A stretch of DNA of 64,000 bases from an uncultured Alphaproteobacteria bacterium (GCA_944392275.1 CALXWA010000006.1:21811-85810), one strand, 5' to 3'; shown: positions 35,154-43,114, counted from the stretch's first letter. Translations and numbers: made by a program. The notes: generated by a model from the sequence alone, not told the origin.

Positions 35154-36163
35154 TTACCGGCGGGGCCGGTTTTATCGGAGCAAATTTTGTTCCTTATTTT
35201 GCTGCAAAATATCCAAATTATAAAATTGTCAATCTGGATAAGTTAACCTATGCCGGAAATTTGGAAAACTTGCGTGAATGTGAGTCAATGAAGAACTATG
35301 TTTTTGTGCATGGTGATGTTTGTGATCGGGATTTGTTGGAAAAGCTTTTCAAGCAATATGATATTAAAGGCGTTGTTCATTTTGCGGCGGAAAGCCATGT
35401 TGATAACTCTATTACCGGTCCGAAGGCTTTTATTGAAACAAATATTGTCGGGACATTTAATTTGTTGGATGTGGCCAGAAATTATTGGATGGAGGCTCCT
35501 AACAAAGTAAAGCCCGGTTATGAACAAGCTCGCTTTCACCATATTTCAACCGATGAGGTGTATGGGACTTTGGGAGAAGATGGCTTTTTTAAGGAAACAA
35601 CACCTTATGCTCCAAATTCTCCGTATTCGGCATCAAAGGCCGGGTCAGATATGTTGGTGCGGGCTTATTTCCATACTTATGGGATGAATGTGACGGTTTC
35701 TAATTGTTCTAATAACTATGGGCCAAAGCAACATCCTGAAAAGTTGATTCCAAAAATTATTTCCAATGCTTTGAGTGGAAAAGATATTCCGATTTATGGT
35801 GATGGAAAAAATGTTCGGGATTGGTTGTATGTTTTGGATCATTGCAAGGCGATTGATTTGATTTTCCATAAAGGAAAGGCCGGTGAGACTTATAACATCG
35901 GTGGACATAATGAAAAAAATAATTTGGAAATCGTTGATGCTATTTGCTCAATTTTAGATAAGGAAATGCCGCGGAGCAATGGATCTTCCTATAAGGATTT
36001 GATTGTTTTTGTAAAAGATCGTCCCGGGCATGATCGTCGTTATGCGATTGATGCAACTAAGCTGACAACCGAATTGGGGTGGAAGGCTGATGAAAATTTT
36101 GCCAGCGGAATTGTAAAAACCGTCGAATGGTATTTGAGTAAAATTCTTAAAGACGCGGCTTAA
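35132..36163 (+). CDS. rmlB: dTDP-glucose 4,6-dehydratase
   Basis: Second step of the rhamnose pathway. The 343-residue SDR enzyme has TGGAGFIGANFV, the catalytic HISTDEVYGTLG and YSASKAGSD, and GDGKNVRDWLYV, all characteristic of RmlB. The start at ATG 35132 matches the usual N-terminus; the ribosome site GGAGAG is about 14 bases upstream. As the last rml gene it makes the four-enzyme set complete. Confidence 0.96.
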   Translation: MSERTILVTGGAGFIGANFVPYFAAKYPNYKIVNLDKLTYAGNLENLRECESMKNYVFVHGDVCDRDLLEKLFKQYDIKGVVHFAAESHVDNSITGPKAFIETNIVGTFNLLDVARNYWMEAPNKVKPGYEQARFHHISTDEVYGTLGEDGFFKETTPYAPNSPYSASKAGSDMLVRAYFHTYGMNVTVSNCSNNYGPKQHPEKLIPKIISNALSGKDIPIYGDGKNVRDWLYVLDHCKAIDLIFHKGKAGETYNIGGHNEKNNLEIVDAICSILDKEMPRSNGSSYKDLIVFVKDRPGHDRRYAIDATKLTTELGWKADENFASGIVKTVEWYLSKILKDAA

Positions 36164-36184
36164 GTTAGGAATGGGATACGGACA

Positions 36185-37354
36185 ATGGGAGACAAGAGAT
36201 ATTTAAATAAGGCTCAATTAAAGGCAGAACTGGAAAAGTGTTTGCATTGTGCCTCCAAGCCATGCATGAAGGCTTGTCCGGTTTCTTGTTGTCCGTATGG
36301 TTTTATTGAGGCGGCAAAATCCGGAGATATGGAAAAAGCGGCTCGTCTTATTTTAGAGGCGAATCCTTTAGGACAAACGTGTGGTTTGGTGTGTCCGGAT
36401 CATTTCTGTATGAAAGCGTGTTTACGGGCAAAAATTGATGCGGCCATTCGTATTCCTAAGGTGCAGGCAACAATTTTGGAAGAAGCTCGTTCTCAGGGAA
36501 TGAAGATACGTACCAACATGCCGTTGAAGGGGAAAAAGGTTGCTGTTGTCGGAGCCGGTCCTGCCGGGATGGCTGCGGTTTCGGTATTAAGAAACTTTGG
36601 TTATGCGGTGGAGATTTTTGAAAAAGAAAATCAAGTCGGCGGAGCTATGAATTTGATTCCTGATTTTCGGTTACAGTATGCCGATATTTTGAAAGATTGG
36701 GACGATATTTTTGCTCAAGAAGGTATTGTTTTGCATTTATCAACCGATGTGGCAGAACCGCAAAAGTTATTGGATAAAGGTTTTGACGGTGTCATTGTTG
36801 CAATCGGCGAATCGGATTATACTCTTTTAGGGATTGAGGGAGAGGAATTTTCTATTCCGTATTCGGAGTATCTTAAAAATCCGGAGAAATATCCTTTCCG
36901 GGGGAATGTTGCCGTTGTCGGCGGTGGTGCCGTTGCTGTGGATTGTGCCGTATCGGCCAAACAAAACGGAGCCGAATATGTTGAAATGGTGGTGCGAAGA
37001 AGAGTTCCCGATATGCGAATTACGGTTGAAGAACGTAAAACCTTACTTGAAAATCAGATTGATATTAGTTCTATGACTCGAGTATGCAAAATCGAAAAAG
37101 ATAACAAGGGGCTTATTGTTTCTAGTTGTAAAACAAAATTTGTTGACGGCAAATTGGTCGACGAAGAGGGGACCTTAATCAAACGAGGCTATTTTGATGC
37201 GGTTATTTTGGCTCTTGGAAGTCGAAAACCTTCTTTAGAAGAGGGGGAAAAATTTTTGTTAGCCGGAGATTGTAAAAGTGGTTCTTCTACGGTTGTTGAA
37301 GCTGTTGCCTCCGGAAAAGATGCGGCAGAAAGGTTGCATCAAATTTTGGATTAA
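36185..37354 (+). CDS. Fe-S/FAD oxidoreductase, GltD-like
   Basis: A 389-residue NAD(P)H:acceptor oxidoreductase of the type shared by glutamate synthase small subunit and dihydropyrimidine dehydrogenase N-terminal domains. The N-terminus has two cysteine groups (C19, C22, C27, C31 and C66, C70, C75, C79) expected to hold two 4Fe-4S clusters. FAD binding is in GAGPAG (123-128), and NAD(P)H binding is in VVGGGAVAVD (about 244-253). No large glutamate synthase subunit is adjacent, so its partner and substrate are unknown. It lies 21 bases behind rmlB. Confidence 0.82.
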   Translation: MGDKRYLNKAQLKAELEKCLHCASKPCMKACPVSCCPYGFIEAAKSGDMEKAARLILEANPLGQTCGLVCPDHFCMKACLRAKIDAAIRIPKVQATILEEARSQGMKIRTNMPLKGKKVAVVGAGPAGMAAVSVLRNFGYAVEIFEKENQVGGAMNLIPDFRLQYADILKDWDDIFAQEGIVLHLSTDVAEPQKLLDKGFDGVIVAIGESDYTLLGIEGEEFSIPYSEYLKNPEKYPFRGNVAVVGGGAVAVDCAVSAKQNGAEYVEMVVRRRVPDMRITVEERKTLLENQIDISSMTRVCKIEKDNKGLIVSSCKTKFVDGKLVDEEGTLIKRGYFDAVILALGSRKPSLEEGEKFLLAGDCKSGSSTVVEAVASGKDAAERLHQILD

Positions 37355-37390
37355 TTTGTGAAAAAAAAGATATCTTTCGATAAAAAAGGC

Positions 37391-37419
37391 TTGCATTTTT
37401 TTTTCATATCCGTTATACA
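37391..37419 (+). promoter_or_regulatory. Promoter of the tRNA-Thr gene
   Basis: TTGCAT and TATACA are exactly 17 bases apart, about 14 bases before the tRNA 5' end. Confidence 0.7.
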
Positions 37420-37432
37420 TGCTGATGTTGTT

Positions 37433-37508
37433 GCCGACATAGCTCAGTTGGTAGAGCAACTGATTTGTAATCAGTGGGTCGGGAGTTCAAGTCTCTCTGT
37501 CGGCACCA
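37433..37508 (+). tRNA. tRNA-Thr (anticodon TGT)
   Basis: The cloverleaf is complete: acceptor GCCGACA/TGTCGGC, D arm GCTC/GAGC, anticodon stem ACTGA/TCAGT with loop TTTGTAA (anticodon TGT, reads ACA), and T arm GGGAG/CTCTC with TTCAAGT. The encoded 3' end ACCA is present. It is 76 bases long. Confidence 0.97.
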
Positions 37509-37522
37509 TAAAAAATCAAAAC

Positions 37523-37545
37523 GCGCCTTTATGGTGCTTTTTTTG
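37523..37545 (+). terminator. Terminator of the tRNA-Thr gene
   Basis: GCGCC/GGTGC stem with a five-base loop is followed by a T run, 15 bases after the tRNA. An alternative pairing uses the tRNA tail GCACCATA (37503-37510) with TATGGTGC (37530-37537). Confidence 0.7.
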
Positions 37546-37716
37546 TTTTTAAAGAAGGACTTTTTCTCTGTAATAATGTGACTGATGAGAGTTTAGTTCT
37601 TTCATTATCTCTTGACTTTTCAATATTAAAATATAGTCTGTTTTCCAATTAATTATAATTATGTTTAATCAGGAGGATCCGGTCACATAAGCCTCTTAAA
37701 ATATTCCGGTATCATT

Positions 37717-38280
37717 ATGAGTTTAATTACTATTATTTTGGGTGTTCTTTTAGTTACTCTGATTATTTTTTGCCTTATTTCCGTTACAAAGGCAAGAAAA
37801 CGTGTCCAAGATGAACTCAGCGGTAAAGAAGGTGTTTATGATGGTCCGGCCGGAGAGCCTTTGTGGGACGGAAAACTTCCTGAAAAAGTGGATGATTACA
37901 CAAAGCCCCGCTATGTTTATGAAAATTTGGTAGAAACGACAGTGTGTCAACCTGAAAATGGACGTATTATCGGTTACCGAATTTCTCCGAGCTTGGTTAT
38001 TCATTCGCGAGTGCAACAGGTTGAGCCATATTTGGTTGCCCCGTATCGTGACCGCTTAGGCGGAAAATTTTTGGACTTTTCTGATGTTAAGATGTTGGTT
38101 GCTATGTGGCAAGAAATTTCAGATTTGCGTGTTACGTCGGGAGATAAACCCTTAGAAGGTAAGTTCCTTTATGCTACACATAGCGGATCTGTGGTCCTAT
38201 GCAACATTAAGGATATGACTTGGAAATATCCTTCTAATTTACACAATCATGATGTATATTTATTAATTTTGAAACGTTGA
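37717..38280 (+). CDS. Orphan membrane-anchored protein of unknown function
   Basis: A 187-residue protein with one N-terminal membrane helix (about residues 3-22) and a soluble domain, probably cytoplasmic since RKR follows the helix. Motifs such as YDGPAGEPLWDGKLP are not recognised. It is monocistronic, with a terminator after it and an upstream TTGACT. The leader lacks a well-placed Shine-Dalgarno sequence (GGAGGA lies about 45 bases upstream). It shares this layout with the orphans at 13369, 27275, 27990 and 54251. Confidence 0.7.
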   Translation: MSLITIILGVLLVTLIIFCLISVTKARKRVQDELSGKEGVYDGPAGEPLWDGKLPEKVDDYTKPRYVYENLVETTVCQPENGRIIGYRISPSLVIHSRVQQVEPYLVAPYRDRLGGKFLDFSDVKMLVAMWQEISDLRVTSGDKPLEGKFLYATHSGSVVLCNIKDMTWKYPSNLHNHDVYLLILKR

Positions 38281-38286
38281 TGAATT

Positions 38287-38319
38287 AAAAGCCTTGTACG
38301 ATAACGTGCAAGGCTTTTT
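38287..38319 (+). terminator. Terminator of the orphan gene at 37717
   Basis: The 12-bp stem AAGCCTTGTACG/CGTGCAAGGCTT with one G-U pair is followed by a short T run. Confidence 0.85.
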
Positions 38320-38489
38320 GATGATTTTCAATTTTTGCTCAAATGCAATTTTAACAAAACTTCTTTTACATTCCATTTTATCAAAAAATAAATTTTGTTT
38401 TGCCCTCTTTTAACGATAAGGGTTGCTATCTGTTTTTTTTCTTTGTATTGTGTTGTTTGTGTGAAAAATAAATTGGTTTGTACGGACGA

Positions 38490-39173
38490 ATGCAGAAAAC
38501 AAAGTTAATCTATTCTTCAGAAGTGTATGAGGTCGATTTGCAAGACCTTACCGCTTTAGGTAAAGGTGAAAATTTTAACCTCCCGGAAAATAATCAGGAG
38601 GTTGTCGTTTTGTTAGGAACGAAGGACTGTGTTATTTCCGGACAAGATTTTTTACTAAAAGCACAGAAAGAAAATAAAGCAAAAGTAATGGTGCGTTTTG
38701 CTTCCTTGCCAATTAGTAAGTGGTATGATTTTTTAGCTCCGTTTTGGCGGTTTCGTCGCAACCAATTGCGATTTTACGGTTCCAATATTTATCATGTGAG
38801 CCCGCAATATTTGAGATCTCTGAATATTGAACGTTCGCATAAAACAAAAGAAAACGCCTATAATTTTACCAAAAAATGTCGGGTAATGACCTTGAGTGAA
38901 CGGGAAAGCGAGTATAATAAAATCTATAATAGTATTAAAAACAACGGCTTTGCAGAAGATAAACCGATTGATATTATGTTACTTAGAGTTTTTGGTGCAA
39001 AAGATTGTGTTGATAACGGCCATCATCGTTTGGGAATTGCGTTAGATTTACATTTGCAAAAAATTCCGGTTCGGTTTGCGGTTTCTCCTGCGGCTCCGTT
39101 TTGTTTACGACGAATCTTAAAGCATGTGGCGGATCTTAATTTGAAAATCAAATGTATTCGTTCAGAAAAGTAG
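38490..39173 (+). CDS. Protein with a ParB/Srx-fold-like motif
   Basis: A 227-residue protein. The C-terminal half has VDNGHHRLGIALDLHLQKIPVRF, which resembles the ParB-like nuclease core (DGxHR followed by IPV). A preceding helix-like segment, ERESEYNKIYNSIKNNG, would fit the fold. There is no DNA-binding HTH as in true ParB, so chromosome partitioning is unlikely. The N-terminal half is unrecognised. The start is uncertain (ATG 38490 or TTG 38478, no clear ribosome site). Confidence 0.6.
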   Translation: MQKTKLIYSSEVYEVDLQDLTALGKGENFNLPENNQEVVVLLGTKDCVISGQDFLLKAQKENKAKVMVRFASLPISKWYDFLAPFWRFRRNQLRFYGSNIYHVSPQYLRSLNIERSHKTKENAYNFTKKCRVMTLSERESEYNKIYNSIKNNGFAEDKPIDIMLLRVFGAKDCVDNGHHRLGIALDLHLQKIPVRFAVSPAAPFCLRRILKHVADLNLKIKCIRSEK

Positions 39174-39186
39174 GTTTACAGTTAAC

Positions 39187-39214
39187 AAAAATCCCGAAAA
39201 TTTTCGGGATTTTT
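39187..39214. terminator. Bidirectional terminator between the ParB-like gene and motB
   Basis: The perfect palindrome AAAAATCCCGAAAA with its complement gives T runs on both strands and serves both convergent genes. Confidence 0.9.
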
Positions 39215-39225
39215 GTTATGGACTT

Positions 39226-39885
39226 TTACATTTCAATGTGAATTGATATGCGATTGTTTAACTGACGATTAATCGGTATGGGTTCGTTGTATACGTTTTT
39301 ATTGGGAAATTTGGGCGATATTTCTGCCATACCAACGGCTTTGAAACGGCTGGCCGAACAACCTTGTTTTATCAGTTCTCGTACCACTATACCGGCCCGG
39401 ACGGCGGATAGTTCCCAATTGGATTGATATTCACTTAACTTGGGAGCCTCATCATCGGTGTGACCTTCAATGACGATTTGGTAGCGGTGGTATTTTTTGT
39501 TGTTTAGAAGGTCTGCAATTTGTTTTAAAATTTGTGTCCCTTCCGGTTTCAGTGTTGTCCCGTCTTCTTGAAATAAGATGACACTGGTAATTTCTAAGAC
39601 TCCGCCTCTCGAATCGCTGTTTAATCCGACATTCGGATTTAATCCGGCGGCTTTGGCATCTTCCATAAAGTTAAGGATATCGCCTTTCATTTCCTCAGAT
39701 GGAATTGAACCAAAAGCTGCGGCCATGGCATATTCAATTTGCGCCATTTTTTCTTTATCCAGACTTGAAGAGGCAAAAAGTACAATGAATAATGCCAGCA
39801 AAAGGGTCAATAAATCCGAATACGGAATGAGCCAGGTTTCGTCTGCATGTTCTTCGTGGGGTTGTTCTTCCGGTTTTTTACTCAT
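39226..39885 (-). CDS. motB: MotB-type stator protein
   Basis: A 219-residue protein with a short N-terminal cytoplasmic tail. The membrane helix begins WLIPYSDLLTLLLALFIVLFA, in which D24 is the expected ion-carrying aspartate. A C-terminal OmpA-like peptidoglycan-binding domain follows (IVIEGHTDDEAPK, LSAVRAGIVVRELI, NRQLNNRISI). It starts directly after the motA stop, so both are translated from one message. No other flagellar genes are in the window. Confidence 0.9.
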   Translation of the reverse strand: MSKKPEEQPHEEHADETWLIPYSDLLTLLLALFIVLFASSSLDKEKMAQIEYAMAAAFGSIPSEEMKGDILNFMEDAKAAGLNPNVGLNSDSRGGVLEITSVILFQEDGTTLKPEGTQILKQIADLLNNKKYHRYQIVIEGHTDDEAPKLSEYQSNWELSAVRAGIVVRELIKQGCSASRFKAVGMAEISPKFPNKNVYNEPIPINRQLNNRISIHIEM

Positions 39886-40668
39886 TTATTCCCCTTCTTG
39901 ATTGCGTTGTGATTTGCGTTCGGATAGTGGGATGAAAGCTTGTAATCTTGCTTCCATGGCGATGGAGGATGCTCCGCCTTGCAGAGCAACGGCACCTTCA
40001 CGCACCATCTTTTTTAGCTCAACCTCTTCTTGTGAAATTTGTTTTAGTTTGTTGGCAAACGGGTGCCACAGAACGTATCCGGTAAAAATACCCAGAAGGG
40101 TTGCAACGAATGCTGCAGCAATTGAATGCCCTAATTGATCAATGTCAGATAAGTTTCCAAGTGCAGCAATCAAACCGATAACGGCACCCAGAACCCCTAA
40201 TGTCGGGGCATACATGCCGCATTGGGCAAAAATTAAGGCTCCGGCACGATGGCGTTCTTCCATTTGTTTGATTTCTGAGTCAATTACATCTTCAATAAAG
40301 TCTGCGTTAAAACCATCGGATACCAAAATCAAACTTGAGCGAATAAATGGATCTTCAATTTCGTTGGCTCTTTTTTCAATAGCCATTATACCTTCTTGTT
40401 TTGCTGACTTAGCAACAGAGACAAAAAGCTCCAAGACTTCTTGTTTGGACATTATTTTGTTGCCGCAGAAAATAATCTTAAACAAGTGGGGAACTTTTTT
40501 AAGACCTTCCATTGTAAAAGCGTTGAAAATTGCAGCGGCTGTTCCCATAAAAATGATTAAGAAAGCTGCCGGGTTGATTAAAGCATGCGGATCGGCTCCT
40601 TTTAAGTACATGCCGAATCCGACGGCGAATATTCCGCCAAAAAAGCCAATAAGTGTTGATTTTTCCAT
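39886..40668 (-). CDS. motA: MotA-type stator protein
   Basis: A 260-residue protein with four membrane helices and a large cytoplasmic loop. Typical segments are INPAAFLIIFMGTAAAIFNAF and LGVLGAVIGLIAALGNLSD with the C-terminal helix AAAFVATLLGIFTGYVLWHPF. The start at ATG 40668 is supported by AAAGGA upstream and the family N-terminus. It forms the ion-conducting stator with MotB. Use in flagellar rotation is inferred; an orphan stator with another role cannot be excluded. Confidence 0.88.
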   Translation of the reverse strand: MEKSTLIGFFGGIFAVGFGMYLKGADPHALINPAAFLIIFMGTAAAIFNAFTMEGLKKVPHLFKIIFCGNKIMSKQEVLELFVSVAKSAKQEGIMAIEKRANEIEDPFIRSSLILVSDGFNADFIEDVIDSEIKQMEERHRAGALIFAQCGMYAPTLGVLGAVIGLIAALGNLSDIDQLGHSIAAAFVATLLGIFTGYVLWHPFANKLKQISQEEVELKKMVREGAVALQGGASSIAMEARLQAFIPLSERKSQRNQEGE

Positions 40669-40757
40669 TTTTTTTCCTTTACCTTTTTTGGGATTATTAT
40701 CAAATATTTCTCTTAATTTTGAATTAATAACAAGGGATAATATAAAAAAAATATATA

Positions 40758-40786
40758 TTGACAATATTATATATAGTAATTATTAT
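40758..40786 (+). promoter_or_regulatory. Near-consensus promoter with an AT-rich dyad, redox cassette
   Basis: TTGACA (40758-40763) and TATTAT (40781-40786) are 17 bases apart. The region is a near-palindrome: ACAATATTATATATA (40761-40775) faces TATATATATTGT downstream of the -10. ArsR-type repressors commonly bind such AT-rich inverted repeats, so this is a candidate operator. Confidence 0.65.
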
Positions 40787-40820
40787 ATATATTGTAATTG
40801 ATATGTATTGAGGTTTCAAA

Positions 40821-41324
40821 ATGAAAAAATTATTTTTAATGTTGTTTTTTTATTTTATGACGCTGTCAAAAGCAATGGCGAACCCTGCCTGTGTCGTTTG
40901 TACGGTTGCAATAGGAGCTTCTTTGGAAATTGCTCGAAAACTTGGTATTTGTGATGAAGTGGTTGGGTTGTGGGCCGGAGCTTTTTTGGCAATTTTGGGA
41001 TATTGGACCATTCTATGGTTTGAAAAAAAACATTGGGACTTTTGGGGAAGAGATTTTTTGTTGCTTTGGTTATCTGTTGCCATGATTGGTTTTGTGTATG
41101 TCGGAGAGCTTTCTTATCATCCGCAAATTGTTGGCTTTTTGTATGTTGATACTTTTTTGTTGGCAGCTGTTGTCGGGGCATTGAGTTATATTCTTTCACA
41201 AAAATTTTATTTGTATCTTAAGTTAAAAAATGGCGGAAAAGCTCATTTCCCTTTTGAAAAAGTTGTTTTGCCGCTGACGGTGCTGCTTTTTTTGAGTGGC
41301 TTAATTAATTCTTATCCATTGTAG
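40821..41324 (+). CDS. Polytopic membrane protein with N-terminal CxxC
   Basis: A 167-residue protein with a signal-like N-terminus (to about AMAN, residue 21). ACVVCTVAIGASLEIARKLG follows, with C24 and C27 as a CxxC pair, then four further hydrophobic segments. The C(x)VCTVA(I/V)G start resembles small membrane proteins found near thioredoxin-fold genes in other bacteria (recalled, not searched). It is the first gene of a three-gene cassette ending in a glutaredoxin-like lipoprotein. A transmembrane thiol carrier is a reasonable guess. Confidence 0.7.
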   Translation: MKKLFLMLFFYFMTLSKAMANPACVVCTVAIGASLEIARKLGICDEVVGLWAGAFLAILGYWTILWFEKKHWDFWGRDFLLLWLSVAMIGFVYVGELSYHPQIVGFLYVDTFLLAAVVGALSYILSQKFYLYLKLKNGGKAHFPFEKVVLPLTVLLFLSGLINSYPL

Positions 41325-41343
41325 ATCAATAAAGGAGAGAAAA

Positions 41344-41916
41344 ATGAAAAAGATTGAAAATATTAAAGAATATGTTGAAAAAATTGATTCCGGAAAAAAA
41401 GTTAATCCAAAAGATTTGTCTTCAGATCAAGATTTGAGTATTGCGATTATGAATTTGATTTCTATTGAAGAACATTTGATGTTTTCCGGAGCGAAAACCG
41501 GTAAAAGCTCTTTTTATGATTTAATCGAGAGTGTTCGTGAAATGCGAAAGACTTTGATGCAAAAAATTATTCCTTCTTATGAGGGGGAAGTTTGGTGTAT
41601 TTCCAAACACTTATTAGCCTCAGCCATGCGGTTGATGGAGGTTGGAACAAAACAGCAATCTTTAGGGCATAAAGAAGAGGCTTATAAACTCTTTAATCAA
41701 TCCTATGAACTGTATTGTTTGTTCTGGGGATTGAATATGGATATGTTGAAAGTTGAAGATGTTAAGTGGATAGAGGATAAGTCAGAAGATATCAAAAAAC
41801 TTTCAACCAAAGTGTCTGAAGTTTTAGAATCTGAAAAAATGGATGACAATAAAGATAATCTTATGTTAAAAATGAAAAAATTTGTTCGTAAAGCCGTTGA
41901 TTGTTGCATTGAATAA
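41344..41916 (+). CDS. Helical protein of unknown function in the redox cassette
   Basis: A 190-residue, almost entirely alpha-helical protein without a signal peptide or membrane segment; no family is recognised. It is rich in K, E and M and has a central segment LLASAMRLMEVGTKQQSLGHKEEAYKLF that may be a TPR-like helix pair. Cysteines lie at CISKH, LYCLF and the C-terminal DCCIE. A GGAGAG precedes the ATG. It is 19 bases after the membrane protein and 10 before the lipoprotein, so it is co-transcribed. Confidence 0.65.
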   Translation: MKKIENIKEYVEKIDSGKKVNPKDLSSDQDLSIAIMNLISIEEHLMFSGAKTGKSSFYDLIESVREMRKTLMQKIIPSYEGEVWCISKHLLASAMRLMEVGTKQQSLGHKEEAYKLFNQSYELYCLFWGLNMDMLKVEDVKWIEDKSEDIKKLSTKVSEVLESEKMDDNKDNLMLKMKKFVRKAVDCCIE

Positions 41917-41926
41917 GGAGTAAAAA

Positions 41927-42304
41927 ATGAAAAAATTTTGGGCAATTATGGTTGTTTTTATGAGTGTTGTTGTCGGGGGTTGTGAAAAATCAACGGACAA
42001 AATTGATATGGTTCAAAACAATCAAATTCAGGATGATCAAATTTATTTCTTTTATTATAACGGATGTCCGTATTGCCATTATGCTTTAGATTATATGAAT
42101 GAAAAATATCCGGATTTGAAAATTGTTATGGTGGATATTTATAAAGATGGCGGGTTTGATTTGTTTAAAAAATGTGCCGATAAATTTAATTTGGGAAGAG
42201 AAATCGGAACGCCGTTGTTTTGTATGGGAGAGCATTACATTATGGGATGGTCGAAGGGGACGGAAAAACAATTTGATGATTATGTAAAACCTTTTGTAAA
42301 CTAA
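41927..42304 (+). CDS. Glutaredoxin-like lipoprotein
   Basis: A 125-residue protein with a lipobox (VVGGC, C19) and a glutaredoxin-fold body. The active site is NGCPYCHYA (C47, C50), and the cis-proline element is GTPLFCMG (T95-P96). CPYC is the classical glutaredoxin motif, unusual for a lipid-anchored protein facing the periplasm. Extra cysteines are C83 and C99. GGAG precedes the ATG. The natural partner is the CxxC membrane protein two genes upstream. Confidence 0.82.
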   Translation: MKKFWAIMVVFMSVVVGGCEKSTDKIDMVQNNQIQDDQIYFFYYNGCPYCHYALDYMNEKYPDLKIVMVDIYKDGGFDLFKKCADKFNLGREIGTPLFCMGEHYIMGWSKGTEKQFDDYVKPFVN

Positions 42305-42308
42305 AATT

Positions 42309-42340
42309 AATCCTCTGCCTTGAAAAGGCAGAGGATTTTT
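42309..42340 (+). terminator. Terminator of the three-gene redox cassette
   Basis: A 13-bp perfect stem (AATCCTCTGCCTT/AAGGCAGAGGATT) is followed by T residues. Confidence 0.92.
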
Positions 42341-42341
42341 A

Positions 42342-42370
42342 TTGGCAAAAGATCTAAAATTTGCTATGTC
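42342..42370 (+). promoter_or_regulatory. Promoter of the tandem-HTH regulator gene
   Basis: TTGGCA and TATGTC are 17 bases apart, beginning right after the terminator T run, so the regulator is transcribed separately from the cassette. Confidence 0.5.
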
Positions 42371-42393
42371 TTATAAAAAAGGATTAGAAATTT

Positions 42394-43041
42394 ATGATGA
42401 AACAACAATTACCTCCGGAAATTATGAAAAAAGCCGTTATCGGAATCGGGTATATTTCGCATCCGTTGCGGTTGCGTATTTTGGAGTATTTGGATGTTTT
42501 TGGGAGCTCTTCCGTGTCGGCTATTACGAAAGCTTTGGGGGAAGAACAGGTCATTGTCTCTCAGAGCTTGAAAAAAATGCGTGATGCCCATTTAGTCAAA
42601 ACCAATCGGAAAGGTATTTTTATTTATTATACAATTTGTGAAGAATATCCGGCGAGTTTGTTTGTTTGCTTGCGTAAATTGTATGGATACATGACGGATA
42701 ATTTCAGCTTTTTGCAAGAGGGAATTAAAGCGATGTTGCCGGCCGATTATATTATGATGACAGCGAATCGGATAAAACTTTTTGCAAACTATGATAAAAT
42801 GAGAATTTTAGAGTTATTGACATTGCGTGGAGAATTGAATGTTTCGGAAATTGTTTTGGGAACAGGAATTGAGCAAGTCAAAGTTTCGCAATATTTGAAA
42901 AAAATGAAAGAAGATTGTTTTGTGGTCTCTCGTCGGGAAGGTCGTTTTATTTTTTATAGTATTCGCGAAGGCGTGCACAAAACATGTATCCAATGCATTC
43001 ATAAGCGTTATGATGCCCTTGATGATAAGACTTTGTTTTAA
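42394..43041 (+). CDS. Tandem ArsR-like (double winged-helix) regulator
   Basis: A 215-residue protein made of two ArsR-like winged helices in one chain. Domain 1 spans about residues 20-82 (SHPLRLRILEYL, VIVSQSLKKMRDAHLV, GIFIYYTI). Domain 2 spans about 125-192 (YDKMRILELLTL, VKVSQYLKKMKEDCFV, RFIFYSI). The two repeats align along their length, so one monomer may act like the usual dimer. Cysteines at 82, 92 and 175 and a C-terminal CIQC pair (198, 201) could sense thiol redox state or metal. It lies next to the redox cassette, the likely target. Confidence 0.8.
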   Translation: MMKQQLPPEIMKKAVIGIGYISHPLRLRILEYLDVFGSSSVSAITKALGEEQVIVSQSLKKMRDAHLVKTNRKGIFIYYTICEEYPASLFVCLRKLYGYMTDNFSFLQEGIKAMLPADYIMMTANRIKLFANYDKMRILELLTLRGELNVSEIVLGTGIEQVKVSQYLKKMKEDCFVVSRREGRFIFYSIREGVHKTCIQCIHKRYDALDDKTLF

Positions 43042-43114
43042 GGGATACGGAGAGGCGTGTTTTAGTAAGTTTTGCGTTTGGAAAAAATATAAATTTCTGT
43101 TTTTTTTATTTATT

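Noticed and set aside
40142..40801. A 219-codon plus-strand frame opposite motA
   Set aside because: It mirrors the motA codons; motA has full family motifs, while this frame has none and no promoter or ribosome site.
40741..40810. Treating the AT repeat before the redox cassette as a simple microsatellite
   Set aside because: The repeat is imperfect, forms a dyad around a near-consensus promoter with exact 17-base spacing, and is better explained as promoter and operator.
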